From Arthrobacter sp. Soil764 (GTDB lineage: Bacteria > Actinomycetota > Actinomycetes > Actinomycetales > Micrococcaceae), in NCBI RefSeq assembly GCF_001428075.1, contig NZ_LMSI01000020.1, positions 243,462 through 307,461 on the forward strand: a DNA stretch of 64,000 nucleotides. Reading direction: 5' to 3'. Positions 16,174 to 24,092 of the stretch are shown here, piece by piece. Below the pieces are notes generated by a model. That model had not been told where the DNA came from, ran no database searches, and saw only the letters and a program-made list of their open reading frames with translations. A program made the translations under genes and the position numbers. Every line of letters begins with the position of its first letter. The first letter of the stretch is position 1.

Positions 16174-17440
16174 CCAGCCTTCTTATCGGGGCCTCACCAT
16201 CATGGGCGCGCCAGTCGTCCGGCAACAAGTGATCCAATACGTCATCAACTGTCACCGCCCCCACAAGCCGGCCGGCGTCATTGACCACCGGGAGGGAGTT
16301 CAGGTTGTACGTGGCCAGGGTCCGGGCCACTTCGCTGATGTGCGCCTGGTCGGACAGGGGCTCGAGGTTCTTGTCCACCAGGTTTCCCAGTGCCTCGAAC
16401 GGCGGGAAACGGAGGAGCTGCTGGATGTGCACCACGCCCAGGAACCGGCCCGTGGGCGTTTCCAGCGGCGGCCGGGCAATGAAGATCGACGACGCCAGGG
16501 CAGGGGAGAGCTCCTCCCGCCGGACGTGGGCCAGGGCTTCGGCGACCGTGGCTTCCGGCGGCAGGATGACCGGCACCGGGGTCATCAGGCCGCCGGCGGT
16601 GTCCTCATCGTATTCCAGGAGGCGGCGGACATCCTCTGCGCCTTCGGGCTCCATCAGCTGGAGCAGTTCCTCCGCCTGGGCAGAGGGGAGTTCACCGAGG
16701 AGGTCGGCGGCGTCATCGGGATCCATCTCCTCCAGGACATCCGCGGCGCGCTGGACATCCAGCGCGGAGAGGATTTCCACCTGGTCGTCTTCCGGCAGTT
16801 CCTGGAGGACATCTGCCAGCCGCTCGTCCTGCAGTTCGCTGGCCACTTCGAAACGGCGCTTGTCGCTCATTTCCTGCAGTGCCTCGGCGAAGTCGGCGGG
16901 TTTGAGGTCCTCGTGGTTGGCCACGAACTGGGTGGCGGCCTGCGGCTCGGTGCGCGGCCCCTGCTGGGCGTCCGCCCAGTCGATGATCAGGGTCTCGTTG
17001 CGGCGCAGCCGGCTCAGGGGGGACAGTGAATGGCCGCGGCGGACGAAGAGCTTGCTGACGAACCAGTCGCGGGATCGGTGCTGGTCAATGGCGATGTCCT
17101 CGATGGTGGCGTCGCCGCTGCCGTCTCGGAGCGTCACCCGCCGGTCGAACATTTCGGCCACCACCAGCGTTTCGGCTCCGCGCTGTTCAAACCGGCGCAG
17201 GTTGACCAGGCCCGTGCAGATGATCTGGGTTTGGTCGATCGACGTAATGCGCGTCATGGGCACGAAGACACGCTTCTTTCCCGGTACTTCCACCACGATG
17301 CCCACCACGTGCGGGGCTCCCTGGGTTCCGCGGGACAGCACAACAACATCGCGCAACCGGCCCAGCCGGTCGCCCAAGGGGTCGAAAACATCGAGGCCCA
17401 GGAGGCGCGCCACGAAGACGCGGGTAGGTGTTGTACTCAC
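16157..17440 (-). CDS. MgtE N-terminal/CBS protein without transporter domain
   Basis: 427-residue soluble protein. It begins with a PRC-barrel-like domain (DPLGDRLGRLRDVVVLSRG, FVPMTRITSID). Next is the superhelical MgtE N-domain around residues 170–280 (PADFAEALQEMSDKRRFEVA, LQELPEDDQVEILSALDVQR, EEMDPDDAADLLGELPS), then a CBS pair (DTAGGLMTPVPVILPPEATV and YNLNSLPVVNDAGRLVGAVT). The five membrane helices of true MgtE are absent. It therefore resembles the magnesium- or nucleotide-sensing half of MgtE. Cotranscription with DUF1003 suggests that protein could supply the membrane part (inference). GTG start with TAGCCT 6 nt upstream. Confidence 0.85.
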   Translation of the reverse strand: MSTTPTRVFVARLLGLDVFDPLGDRLGRLRDVVVLSRGTQGAPHVVGIVVEVPGKKRVFVPMTRITSIDQTQIICTGLVNLRRFEQRGAETLVVAEMFDRRVTLRDGSGDATIEDIAIDQHRSRDWFVSKLFVRRGHSLSPLSRLRRNETLIIDWADAQQGPRTEPQAATQFVANHEDLKPADFAEALQEMSDKRRFEVASELQDERLADVLQELPEDDQVEILSALDVQRAADVLEEMDPDDAADLLGELPSAQAEELLQLMEPEGAEDVRRLLEYDEDTAGGLMTPVPVILPPEATVAEALAHVRREELSPALASSIFIARPPLETPTGRFLGVVHIQQLLRFPPFEALGNLVDKNLEPLSDQAHISEVARTLATYNLNSLPVVNDAGRLVGAVTVDDVLDHLLPDDWRAHDGEAPIRRLGGRIG

Positions 17441-17446
17441 CTCTAC

Positions 17447-17452
17447 AGGCTA
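17447..17452 (-). promoter_or_regulatory. -10 element of the MgtE_N/CBS operon (leaderless)
   Basis: TAGCCT on the minus strand ends 6 nt before the GTG at 17440. No Shine-Dalgarno sequence is present. Confidence 0.5.
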
Positions 17453-17517
17453 CCGAGTCTGCTCTCTTTTAGCTGAATTTACAGGCAGCACCCACCTTGA
17501 TGGGCAAGAATGGGGTT

Positions 17518-18555
17518 ATGTCTAACATTTTTGGTGCTCCCAGGGCCGGTGGCCCCAACGGTACGGATGACGCCCGTGCCGTACCCACCGGTGACACCGT
17601 AGGCTCCTACAACTCCTACCTCGATGCCCAGAAGGCGGTGGACTACCTCGCCGACCAGCAGTTTCCGGTCCAGATGGTGTCCATCGTGGGTAACGAACTG
17701 AAGATGGTGGAGCGGGTTACGGGGCGCCTGAGCTACCCCAGGGTGGCCCTTTCGGGGGCGCTGAGCGGCATGTGGTTCGGCCTGTTCGTGGGCGTCATGC
17801 TGTCCTTCTTCGCACCGTCACCCGGGTACTTCTCGATCATGACGTCCGTGCTGATGGGTGCGGCCTTCTTCATGCTGTTCGGTATCGTCACCTACGCCAT
17901 GCAGCGCGGCAAGCGCGACTTCACGTCCACCAGCCAGGTGGTGGCCACCAGCTACGACGTCATCGTGGCGCCCGAGGCCGCCCACGAGGCGCGGCGCCTG
18001 CTGCAGCAGCTGCCCATGACCCGTTCGGATGCGGCGTCAGGCCAGGGACCGTACACCCAGCACGACTACTACAACCAGCCGTACCAGCACCAGCAGCAGC
18101 CGGGGCAGCAGCAGGGTCCGGCCCGGCCCGCGGGCTGGAACGACCCCTACGGCCAGCGGTCCTCCGGCTCATCGGTCCAGGACGGATCGGGGCAGGGCGG
18201 CCCGGGCCAGGACGGGCACGGCTACCCGGACGACGGCGGCCAGCAGCACAATGCCCCGCAGCACGGTGCCCCGCAGAACAGCGGGCAGGAATACAGTGGC
18301 CAGCAGTACGACGGCGGCCAGCACCAGCAGCCGGCACAGCCGGCCGGCCCGGCCCGGTCGGTCCGCTACCCGGACCTGCCGGACGGACGCCCGCAGTACG
18401 GTGTCCGGCTGCCGCAGAGTCCTGCAGCAGCCCCGGGCCAGCAGGGGACAGGACAGCCGGGGCGGGGACAGGACGCAGAACCTGGTGCCGAACACCCTGC
18501 CGAGGGCCAGTACGGTCCGGACGGGGATCAGCACCAGGGCGGCCACCGGCAGTAA
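17518..18555 (+). CDS. General-stress-protein-type membrane protein with Gln/Gly-rich tail
   Basis: 345 residues if started at the ATG at 17518, which begins MSNIFGAPRAGG; the frame opens at 17497. The first 170 residues match the general stress protein 17M-like domain: GSYNSYLDAQKAVDYLADQQ and PVQMVSIVGNELKMVERVTG. Two membrane helices follow (GALSGMWFGLFVGVMLSFF and MGAAFFMLFGIVTYAM), then TSTSQVVATSYDVIVAPE. The last 170 residues are low-complexity Gln/Gly/Pro/Tyr repeats (YNQPYQHQQQPGQQQ), probably disordered and cytoplasmic. AAGAAT 6 nt before the start could be a leaderless -10. Function is unknown; divergent from the MgtE_N/CBS operon. Confidence 0.75.
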   Translation: MSNIFGAPRAGGPNGTDDARAVPTGDTVGSYNSYLDAQKAVDYLADQQFPVQMVSIVGNELKMVERVTGRLSYPRVALSGALSGMWFGLFVGVMLSFFAPSPGYFSIMTSVLMGAAFFMLFGIVTYAMQRGKRDFTSTSQVVATSYDVIVAPEAAHEARRLLQQLPMTRSDAASGQGPYTQHDYYNQPYQHQQQPGQQQGPARPAGWNDPYGQRSSGSSVQDGSGQGGPGQDGHGYPDDGGQQHNAPQHGAPQNSGQEYSGQQYDGGQHQQPAQPAGPARSVRYPDLPDGRPQYGVRLPQSPAAAPGQQGTGQPGRGQDAEPGAEHPAEGQYGPDGDQHQGGHRQ

Positions 18556-18628
18556 GACGGCAGGAGCGGCCCGGGTTCAAGCAGCCTGGGAGCGCCTGGC
18601 CTGAAACTGCCCGGCCAGCGCCGGAAAC

Positions 18629-18671
18629 AAAGAGCGGGGCCGCCGGATTGAATCCGGCGGCCCCGCTCTTT
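18629..18671. terminator. Bidirectional terminator
   Basis: Perfect 21-bp arms (beginning AAAGAGCGGGGCCGCC) flank a single central G, between the stress-protein gene and pepP, which converge. The A-run at the left becomes a T-run when read on either strand, as in an intrinsic terminator. Confidence 0.85.
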
Positions 18672-18707
18672 GCTGTTTGGCCCTGGTGACCAGTGTTTCT
18701 GGCCGGG

Positions 18708-20282
18708 TCAGGCTTCTTCGGTCCGGTAGATGCCGGCCATCCAGTCCTCCACGTCCTCCGGATTACGCGGCAGGGCGGCACTGAGGTTGACGGGGCCGTC
18801 AGCCGTCATGAGGATGTCATCCTCGATCCTGACGCCGATGCCCCGGTATTCCTCGGGGATCGCCAGGTCTTCCTTCTTGAAGTAGAGGCCGGGTTCGATG
18901 GTGAAGACCATGCCTTCGGTGAGGATGCCGTCCAGATACAGTTCGCGCTTGGCCTGGGCGCAGTCGTGGACGTCCAGGCCCAGGTGGTGGCTGGTGCCGT
19001 GCGGCATCCAGCGGCGGTGCTGCTGGCCCTCGGGACTGATCGCCTCCTCCACGCTGACGGGCAGGATGCCCCATTCGGCCAGGCGCTCGGCCAGGACCGT
19101 GGTGGCGGCGGTGTGGATGTCCCGGAACTTGGTGCCCGGCTGGGCCGCGGCGAACCCGGCATTGGCAGCATCGAGGACCGCCTGGTAGATCTTGCGCTGG
19201 ATGTCGCTGAAGGCGCCGCTGGCCGGAAGTGTCCGGGTGATGTCTGCCGTGTACAGCGAGTCAGCCTCGACGCCGGCGTCCAGGAGCAGGAGCTCGCCGG
19301 CGTGGATGCGGCCGGTGTTGCGGGTCCAGTGCAGCACGGTGGCATTGTTGCCGGACGCTGCGATGGTGTCGTAACCCAGCTCGTTGCCCACCTCGCGGGC
19401 GCGGGCGAAGAATGCTCCTTCCACCACCCGCTCGCCGCGGGCATGCGTGAGCGCGCGCGGCAACGCCTTGACCACTTCTTCAAACCCTTCAACGGTGGCG
19501 GAGACCGCGGTCTTCATCTGCTCGATTTCCCACTCATCCTTGAGCAGGCGCAGTTCGGAGAGGGCCTCAGAGAGCTTTTCGTCCAGGGCGTCCAGGACGG
19601 CAAGGTCCAGGTTCTCGGGGTCCCTGGCCGTGTTGTACCGGGCGGTGTCCACCAGGGCGTCAATGTTGTCGTCCACCTTGCGGACCAGCCGGATGGAGAT
19701 GCCGCCGATTTCCGGGGCGCCCACGTCCTTGGTGATGGCGGTTTCCAGTTGGTCGATGTGCGCGGTGGCCAGTCCCAGGCGGGCCTCGAACTCTTCGAGC
19801 GTGGGACGGGCGCCGATCCAGAATTCGCCGGAGCGGGAGTCCGCATAGAACTGTTCCGTGTCCCTGCCGGCCAGCGGCCGGAAGTACAGCGTGGCCCGGT
19901 GGTTCGCGCCGTCGTCGCCGGTTCCTTCTGCAACCGGTTCCAGGATCAGGACGGCGTCCGGTTCGTGGTCCAGGCCCAGTCCCGTCAGGTGGGCGAAGCC
20001 GGAATGCGGGCGGAAGCGGTAGTCGCAGTCGTTGGAGCGGACTTTCAGCGGCCCCGCGGGGATGACCAGGCGTTCGCCGTTGAACAGGGCAGAGATCGCC
20101 TTGCGGCGCGCTGCGGCGTAGCCGGCGACGGCATCCCGCTGCGGAAGTTCGTGGCTGGACGGTGCCCAGTTGCTGGCCATGAAGGCCTTGAAGGCGTTGG
20201 AACTGGGCCGCTGGGAGCGGTTGTTGACGCGTTCCTCCAGCGGCTGGGAAGCGGAGTTTTGGGTGTTTTCGGCATCGTTCAC
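18708..20282 (-). CDS. pepP: Xaa-Pro aminopeptidase (aminopeptidase P)
   Basis: 524-residue cytoplasmic M24B peptidase that removes an N-terminal residue preceding proline. An aminopeptidase-P N-domain (NDCDYRFRPHSGFAHLTGL, EPDAVLILEP) precedes the pita-bread catalytic domain. Metal ligands are visible in LLLDAGVEADSLYTADITRT (Asp pair), GTSHHLGLDVHDC (His), FTIEPGLYF (Glu) and GIGVRIEDDILMT (Glu). The start is GTG at 20282 with GACGAT 6 nt upstream, again the spacing of a leaderless message. It is divergent from the PHP gene across 81 bp. Confidence 0.93.
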   Translation of the reverse strand: MNDAENTQNSASQPLEERVNNRSQRPSSNAFKAFMASNWAPSSHELPQRDAVAGYAAARRKAISALFNGERLVIPAGPLKVRSNDCDYRFRPHSGFAHLTGLGLDHEPDAVLILEPVAEGTGDDGANHRATLYFRPLAGRDTEQFYADSRSGEFWIGARPTLEEFEARLGLATAHIDQLETAITKDVGAPEIGGISIRLVRKVDDNIDALVDTARYNTARDPENLDLAVLDALDEKLSEALSELRLLKDEWEIEQMKTAVSATVEGFEEVVKALPRALTHARGERVVEGAFFARAREVGNELGYDTIAASGNNATVLHWTRNTGRIHAGELLLLDAGVEADSLYTADITRTLPASGAFSDIQRKIYQAVLDAANAGFAAAQPGTKFRDIHTAATTVLAERLAEWGILPVSVEEAISPEGQQHRRWMPHGTSHHLGLDVHDCAQAKRELYLDGILTEGMVFTIEPGLYFKKEDLAIPEEYRGIGVRIEDDILMTADGPVNLSAALPRNPEDVEDWMAGIYRTEEA

Positions 20283-20351
20283 GGCACCATCGTCTCACCA
20301 GCTTCGCGGCTATGCGAACGTGCCGGCCGGGTTCCCTGCCGTGCCGTCCAC

Positions 20352-20357
20352 TACGCT
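20352..20357 (+). promoter_or_regulatory. -10 element of PHP gene (leaderless)
   Basis: TACGCT ends 6 nt before the GTG at 20364. No ribosome binding site is present. Confidence 0.5.
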
Positions 20358-20363
20358 GGACCA

Positions 20364-21212
20364 GTGAGGATTGACCTGCATGCCCACTCCAATGTTTCCG
20401 ACGGCACCGAAACGCCCGCCGATGTCATGGCATCCGCTGCGCGCGCCGGCCTTGACGTGGTTGCCCTGACCGATCACGATTCAACGGCAGGCTGGGCGGA
20501 GGCAGCCGTGGCCGCCGCAACCTGCGGAGTGGCACTGATGCCCGGCATGGAGGTCTCGTGCCGGACGGAAGAGGGCATCAGCGTCCACCTGCTGAGCTAC
20601 CTGCACGACCCCAACCATCCGGGACTCCTGGAGGAAATCACCAAGGCCAAGGACTCCCGCCTCAGCAGGGCCGAGCGGATGGTCACCATCCTCGCGGAGG
20701 ACTACCCGCTGACCTGGGACGACGTGATCCACCACGTGGCACCCGGCGCCACCCTTGGCCGGCCGCACATCGCCGACGCCCTCGTCGCCGCGGGCGTGGT
20801 GGAGGACCGTTCGGAGGCGTTTGCCTCCATCCTCACATCCCGGTCCCGGTACTTCATCCCGCATTACGCACCCGACCCGGCCACCGCCGTCGAACTTGTC
20901 CGTGCCGCCGGCGGCGTGCCCGTGTTTGCCCATCCCGTGGCGTCGGCCCGGGGACGGATCGTGGGGGAGCGGACGTACCGTGACATGATCGACGCCGGGC
21001 TGGCGGGCCTGGAGATCGACCACCGGGACAACCCGGAAGAGGGCCGGGATTTCCTGCGGAAGCTGGCCGCCGAACACGACCTGCTGATCACCGGTTCCTC
21101 GGACTATCACGGCACCGGCAAGCCCAACCTGCTCGGCGAAAACCTGACCTTACCCGACATGCTCGCCCGGATCGAGGCACTGGGCACGGGAGCCGCCGTC
21201 GTCCGTCCCTAG
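20364..21212 (+). CDS. PHP-domain phosphoesterase
   Basis: 282-residue metal-dependent phosphoesterase of the PHP family. Ligand motifs appear in order: MRIDLHAHSNVSDGTETP, VVALTDHDSTAGW, MPGMEVSC, GRPHIADALV, VPVFAHPVASARG and ITGSSDYHGTGK. These match the trinuclear metal site of stand-alone PHP enzymes that hydrolyse 3',5'-bisnucleotides or short oligoribonucleotides (RNase AM/YciV type). The reading frame is open far upstream across pepP, but the GTG at 20364 places the HxH motif at residue 6, as in the family. The last 4 nt overlap the end of the convergent DNA methyltransferase gene. Confidence 0.9.
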   Translation: MRIDLHAHSNVSDGTETPADVMASAARAGLDVVALTDHDSTAGWAEAAVAAATCGVALMPGMEVSCRTEEGISVHLLSYLHDPNHPGLLEEITKAKDSRLSRAERMVTILAEDYPLTWDDVIHHVAPGATLGRPHIADALVAAGVVEDRSEAFASILTSRSRYFIPHYAPDPATAVELVRAAGGVPVFAHPVASARGRIVGERTYRDMIDAGLAGLEIDHRDNPEEGRDFLRKLAAEHDLLITGSSDYHGTGKPNLLGENLTLPDMLARIEALGTGAAVVRP

Positions 21213-22081
21213 TTGGGCTGGAACGAGGTCAGGGTGGCGTGGGCACCCAGCCGTTTGGCCATGATGTCGATGGCGGGCTGGTTTTGGTCCACGCACACGA
21301 ACTTCCGGCCAAGCTTGGCGGCAACTGCCCCCAGCGTGCCGGAACCGGCGAAGAAGTCCAGGCACCAGTCACCGGGCCTGCTCGACGCGGCAACCACCCG
21401 GCGGACCAGGCCCTCCGGCTTCTGCGTGGGGTAGCCGGTCTTCTCCTTGCCCGTGGGCGAGACGATGGTGTGCCACCAGACGTCGGTGGGCAGCTTTCCC
21501 AGTTCACGTTTGGCAGGCGTCACCAGCCCGGGGGCCATGTACGGCTCGCGGTCCACCTCGGCACTGTCGAAGTGGTACTTGGCCGGGTTCTTCACGTACA
21601 CCAGGATGTTGTCGTGCTTGGTGGGCCACCGGTTTTTCGCCCGGGCGCCGTAGTCGTAGGCCCAGATGATCTCGTTCAGGAAGCATTCACGGCCGAAGAT
21701 GGCGTCCAGCATCACCTTGGCGTAGTGCACCTCGCGGTAGTCCAGGTGCAGGTACAGGGTTCCGTCGTCGGCCAGCAGCCGCCATGCCTCGACCAGCCGG
21801 GGTTCCAGGAAGGACCAGTAGTCGCTGAACGCGTCATCGTAGCGGTGCAGGGCGCCCTTGATGGTGTCGTAGGAGCGGCCCTTGAAGCCCACGCGGTCGC
21901 CGCTGCCGCCGGCGTTGACCACCATCCGGGTTTCCTGGCGCTGCTGCGGCCTGCCTGTATTGAAGGGCGGGTCCACGTAGATCAGTGTGAAGGCGCCGTC
22001 CGGCAGCGTGGGGAGGTACTCCGCGTTGTCCGCGTGCACCACCAGGCTGCCGCCGTCCGGCGCCCAAACAGTGTCAGTCAT
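21209..22081 (-). CDS. Solitary DNA methyltransferase (N6-adenine or N4-cytosine, beta order)
   Basis: 290-residue SAM-dependent DNA amino-methyltransferase. The catalytic motif IV is IYVDPPFNTGRP near residue 35 and the SAM-binding motif I is CLDFFAGSGTLGAVAAKLG near residue 250, so the order is catalytic-then-SAM (beta class). PTQKPEGLVRRVV and YLHLDYREVHYAK are other family motifs. DPPF fits adenine-N6 or cytosine-N4 modification. No restriction endonuclease or specificity gene is near, so it is solitary and may regulate genes or replication. It starts 8 bp after the DEAD-box gene stop and is probably cotranscribed with it. The recognition site cannot be read from sequence. Confidence 0.85.
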   Translation of the reverse strand: MTDTVWAPDGGSLVVHADNAEYLPTLPDGAFTLIYVDPPFNTGRPQQRQETRMVVNAGGSGDRVGFKGRSYDTIKGALHRYDDAFSDYWSFLEPRLVEAWRLLADDGTLYLHLDYREVHYAKVMLDAIFGRECFLNEIIWAYDYGARAKNRWPTKHDNILVYVKNPAKYHFDSAEVDREPYMAPGLVTPAKRELGKLPTDVWWHTIVSPTGKEKTGYPTQKPEGLVRRVVAASSRPGDWCLDFFAGSGTLGAVAAKLGRKFVCVDQNQPAIDIMAKRLGAHATLTSFQPN

Positions 22082-22089
22082 CGGGGCAG

Positions 22090-23802
22090 TTAGCCCTCGG
22101 AGTTGCCAGGCTGCGTGCCCGTGTCGGCGCCGGCCACCACTTCGCCGTTGCGGCGGCGGGTGCGGGTCCTGGTCCGGCGGGCGCGTGAGGGCTGTTCGCC
22201 CTCGGTTGCGGGAGCAGCAGCCTCACCTGCGGGAGCGGCGGAAGAGTCGGAAGTGCGACGACGGCGCTCACCGCTGCGCTTCGTGTCGCCGCCGCTGCGG
22301 CCACCTTCGCTGCGGCCACCTTCACGGTTGCCGCTGCGGCTTTCGCGGCCGCGGCCGTCCCTGTCGCTTGTCCTGTCCCGGGACCGGCCGCCGTCGCGGC
22401 CGCCGCTGCGGCTGTTCTTCTTGCCGGTTTCGCCCAGGTCCTCAAGCACCTCGGCGTCCACGCCGGCCAGGGTGCGCTTGTCTCGCGGCAGCCGTCCCTT
22501 GGTGCCCACGGGGATGTCGAGGTCCGCGTAGAGGTGCGGCGAGGAGGAGTAGGTTTCCACGGGTTCGGGCACATTGAGGCCCAGTGCCTTGTTGATCAGG
22601 GCCCAACGGGGAACATCGTCCCAGTCCACGAACGTGACTGCGGTGCCCTTGTTGCCCGCGCGGCCGGTGCGGCCCACCCGGTGCAGGTAGATCTTTTCGT
22701 CTTCCACGCACTGGTAGTTGATGACGTGGGTAACATCCTCGACGTCGATGCCGCGGGCCGCTACGTCGGTGGCCACCAGGACGTCCACCTTGTTGTTGCG
22801 GAACGCCCGCAGCGCCTGCTCACGGGCGCCCTGGCCCAGGTCGCCGTGGATGGCGGCAGCAGCGAACCCGCGGTCCACCAGTTCCTCGGCCACCTTGGCG
22901 GCGGTGCGCTTGGTCTTGGTGAAGATGATGGTGCGTCCACGGCCCCTGGCCTGGAGGATGCGCGCCACCACCTCGATCTTGTCCATGCTGTGGGCGCGGT
23001 AGATCAGTTGGCGGATGTCGCGCTTGGTTAGGCCCTCATCCTCGGGGTCCGCGGCCCGGATGTGGGTGGGCTGGGTCATGTAGCGGCGGGCCATGGCGAT
23101 GACCGGGCCGGGCATGGTGGCGGAGAACAGGAGTGTCTGCCGGACGGCCGGCGTCGCCGCGATGAGGGTCTCCACATCCGGGAGGAAGCCAAGGTCCAGC
23201 ATCTCGTCGGCCTCGTCCAGGACCACGATCTTGACGTTCTTAAGGCTCAGGTGCTTCTGCTTGTAAAGGTCGATGAGGCGGCCCGGGGTACCCACCACAA
23301 CCTCCACGCCCTGCTTCAGCGCCTCCACCTGGGGCTCGTAGGCACGGCCGCCGTAGATGGTGGCGATCCTCGCATTGCGCTTCCGCGATGCCGTCACCAG
23401 GTCCCCGGCCACCTGCACGGCCAGTTCGCGGGTGGGGACGATGACCAGGGCCTGCGGGGCTCCCGGCACGGCCAGCTTGGCGTAGCCGGGGTCGTCCTGC
23501 CCGATGACCCGCTGGAGTGCGGGAATGCCGAAGCCCAGGGTCTTGCCGGTGCCGGTCTTGGCCTGGCCGATGATGTCATGGCCGCCCAGGGCCACCGGCA
23601 GGGTCATGGCCTGGATGGGGAAGGGGTGGGTGATCCCGGCGTCAGCCAGGGATTCCACGATGTCCTCGCGGACGTTGTAGTCGGCAAAGGACTTTTCCGC
23701 GATCTCATGCGGGGTCTCGTCCGAGATGATGGTTTCTTCCGGCTCGATGGTTTCCGTGCCGGACTCATCGCTCAGAAGCTGGTGGGTATGCAATTCACTC
23801 AC
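22090..23802 (-). CDS. DEAD-box RNA helicase with basic Arg/Gly/Ser-rich tail
   Basis: 570-residue ATP-dependent RNA helicase of the DeaD/RhlE/CshA group. All core motifs are visible: Q-motif FPIQAMTLP, motif I GQAKTGTGKTLGFG, motif Ia IVPTRELAVQVAG, motif II VVLDEADEMLDLGF, motif III LFSATMPG, motif V ATDVAARGIDVE and motif VI HRVGRTGRAG. The last 115 residues are disordered and rich in Arg, Gly, Ser and Asp (SGGRDGGRSRDRTSDRDG), likely to bind RNA, as in cold-shock helicases. GTG start with AAGGAAA upstream. A leader of up to 290 nt precedes it. It probably helps ribosome assembly or RNA decay; the RNB ribonuclease gene lies just upstream. Confidence 0.9.
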   Translation of the reverse strand: MSELHTHQLLSDESGTETIEPEETIISDETPHEIAEKSFADYNVREDIVESLADAGITHPFPIQAMTLPVALGGHDIIGQAKTGTGKTLGFGIPALQRVIGQDDPGYAKLAVPGAPQALVIVPTRELAVQVAGDLVTASRKRNARIATIYGGRAYEPQVEALKQGVEVVVGTPGRLIDLYKQKHLSLKNVKIVVLDEADEMLDLGFLPDVETLIAATPAVRQTLLFSATMPGPVIAMARRYMTQPTHIRAADPEDEGLTKRDIRQLIYRAHSMDKIEVVARILQARGRGRTIIFTKTKRTAAKVAEELVDRGFAAAAIHGDLGQGAREQALRAFRNNKVDVLVATDVAARGIDVEDVTHVINYQCVEDEKIYLHRVGRTGRAGNKGTAVTFVDWDDVPRWALINKALGLNVPEPVETYSSSPHLYADLDIPVGTKGRLPRDKRTLAGVDAEVLEDLGETGKKNSRSGGRDGGRSRDRTSDRDGRGRESRSGNREGGRSEGGRSGGDTKRSGERRRRTSDSSAAPAGEAAAPATEGEQPSRARRTRTRTRRRNGEVVAGADTGTQPGNSEG

Positions 23803-24092
23803 GGGGGAGTTTCCTTATTCATTTGGGCAATGGCGCTGCCTGCTCAACGGGACGGCCAGGGCTGGCCGCTCCGGAGCACGCTCAGGCGCGCAAGCGATTC
23901 CAGTGGAAGCCGATCGCGGGCTATCTAATGCTGGCACTGGTGACCAGCGGGTAAATCTCAAGATCGCGTAGGGGCGGGCTTGTTGGTTTCAAATCAAGGA
24001 AATCAACGACCGGGCATCCATTTCTACCCTTTCAGTCTAGCCGTACGGGCGCAGAAACACTGTTCCGGCCCTCCTGCCGCGCCTGCCGGCCC
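23803..24092. other. Intergenic region / putative long leader of the DEAD-box gene
   Basis: 290 bp without a convincing gene, between the RNB gene end and the helicase start on the minus strand. It should hold the helicase promoter and 5' leader. AT-rich TTGATTTCCTTGATTTG (minus strand) near 23990 is the only promoter-like patch. Cold-shock helicases often have long regulatory leaders, but I could not fold one with confidence. Confidence 0.35.

Noticed and set aside
18693..20363. Upstream part of the 839-codon plus-strand frame that ends in the PHP protein
   Set aside because: This part is opposite pepP and unrelated to PHP proteins; the family start is at 20364.
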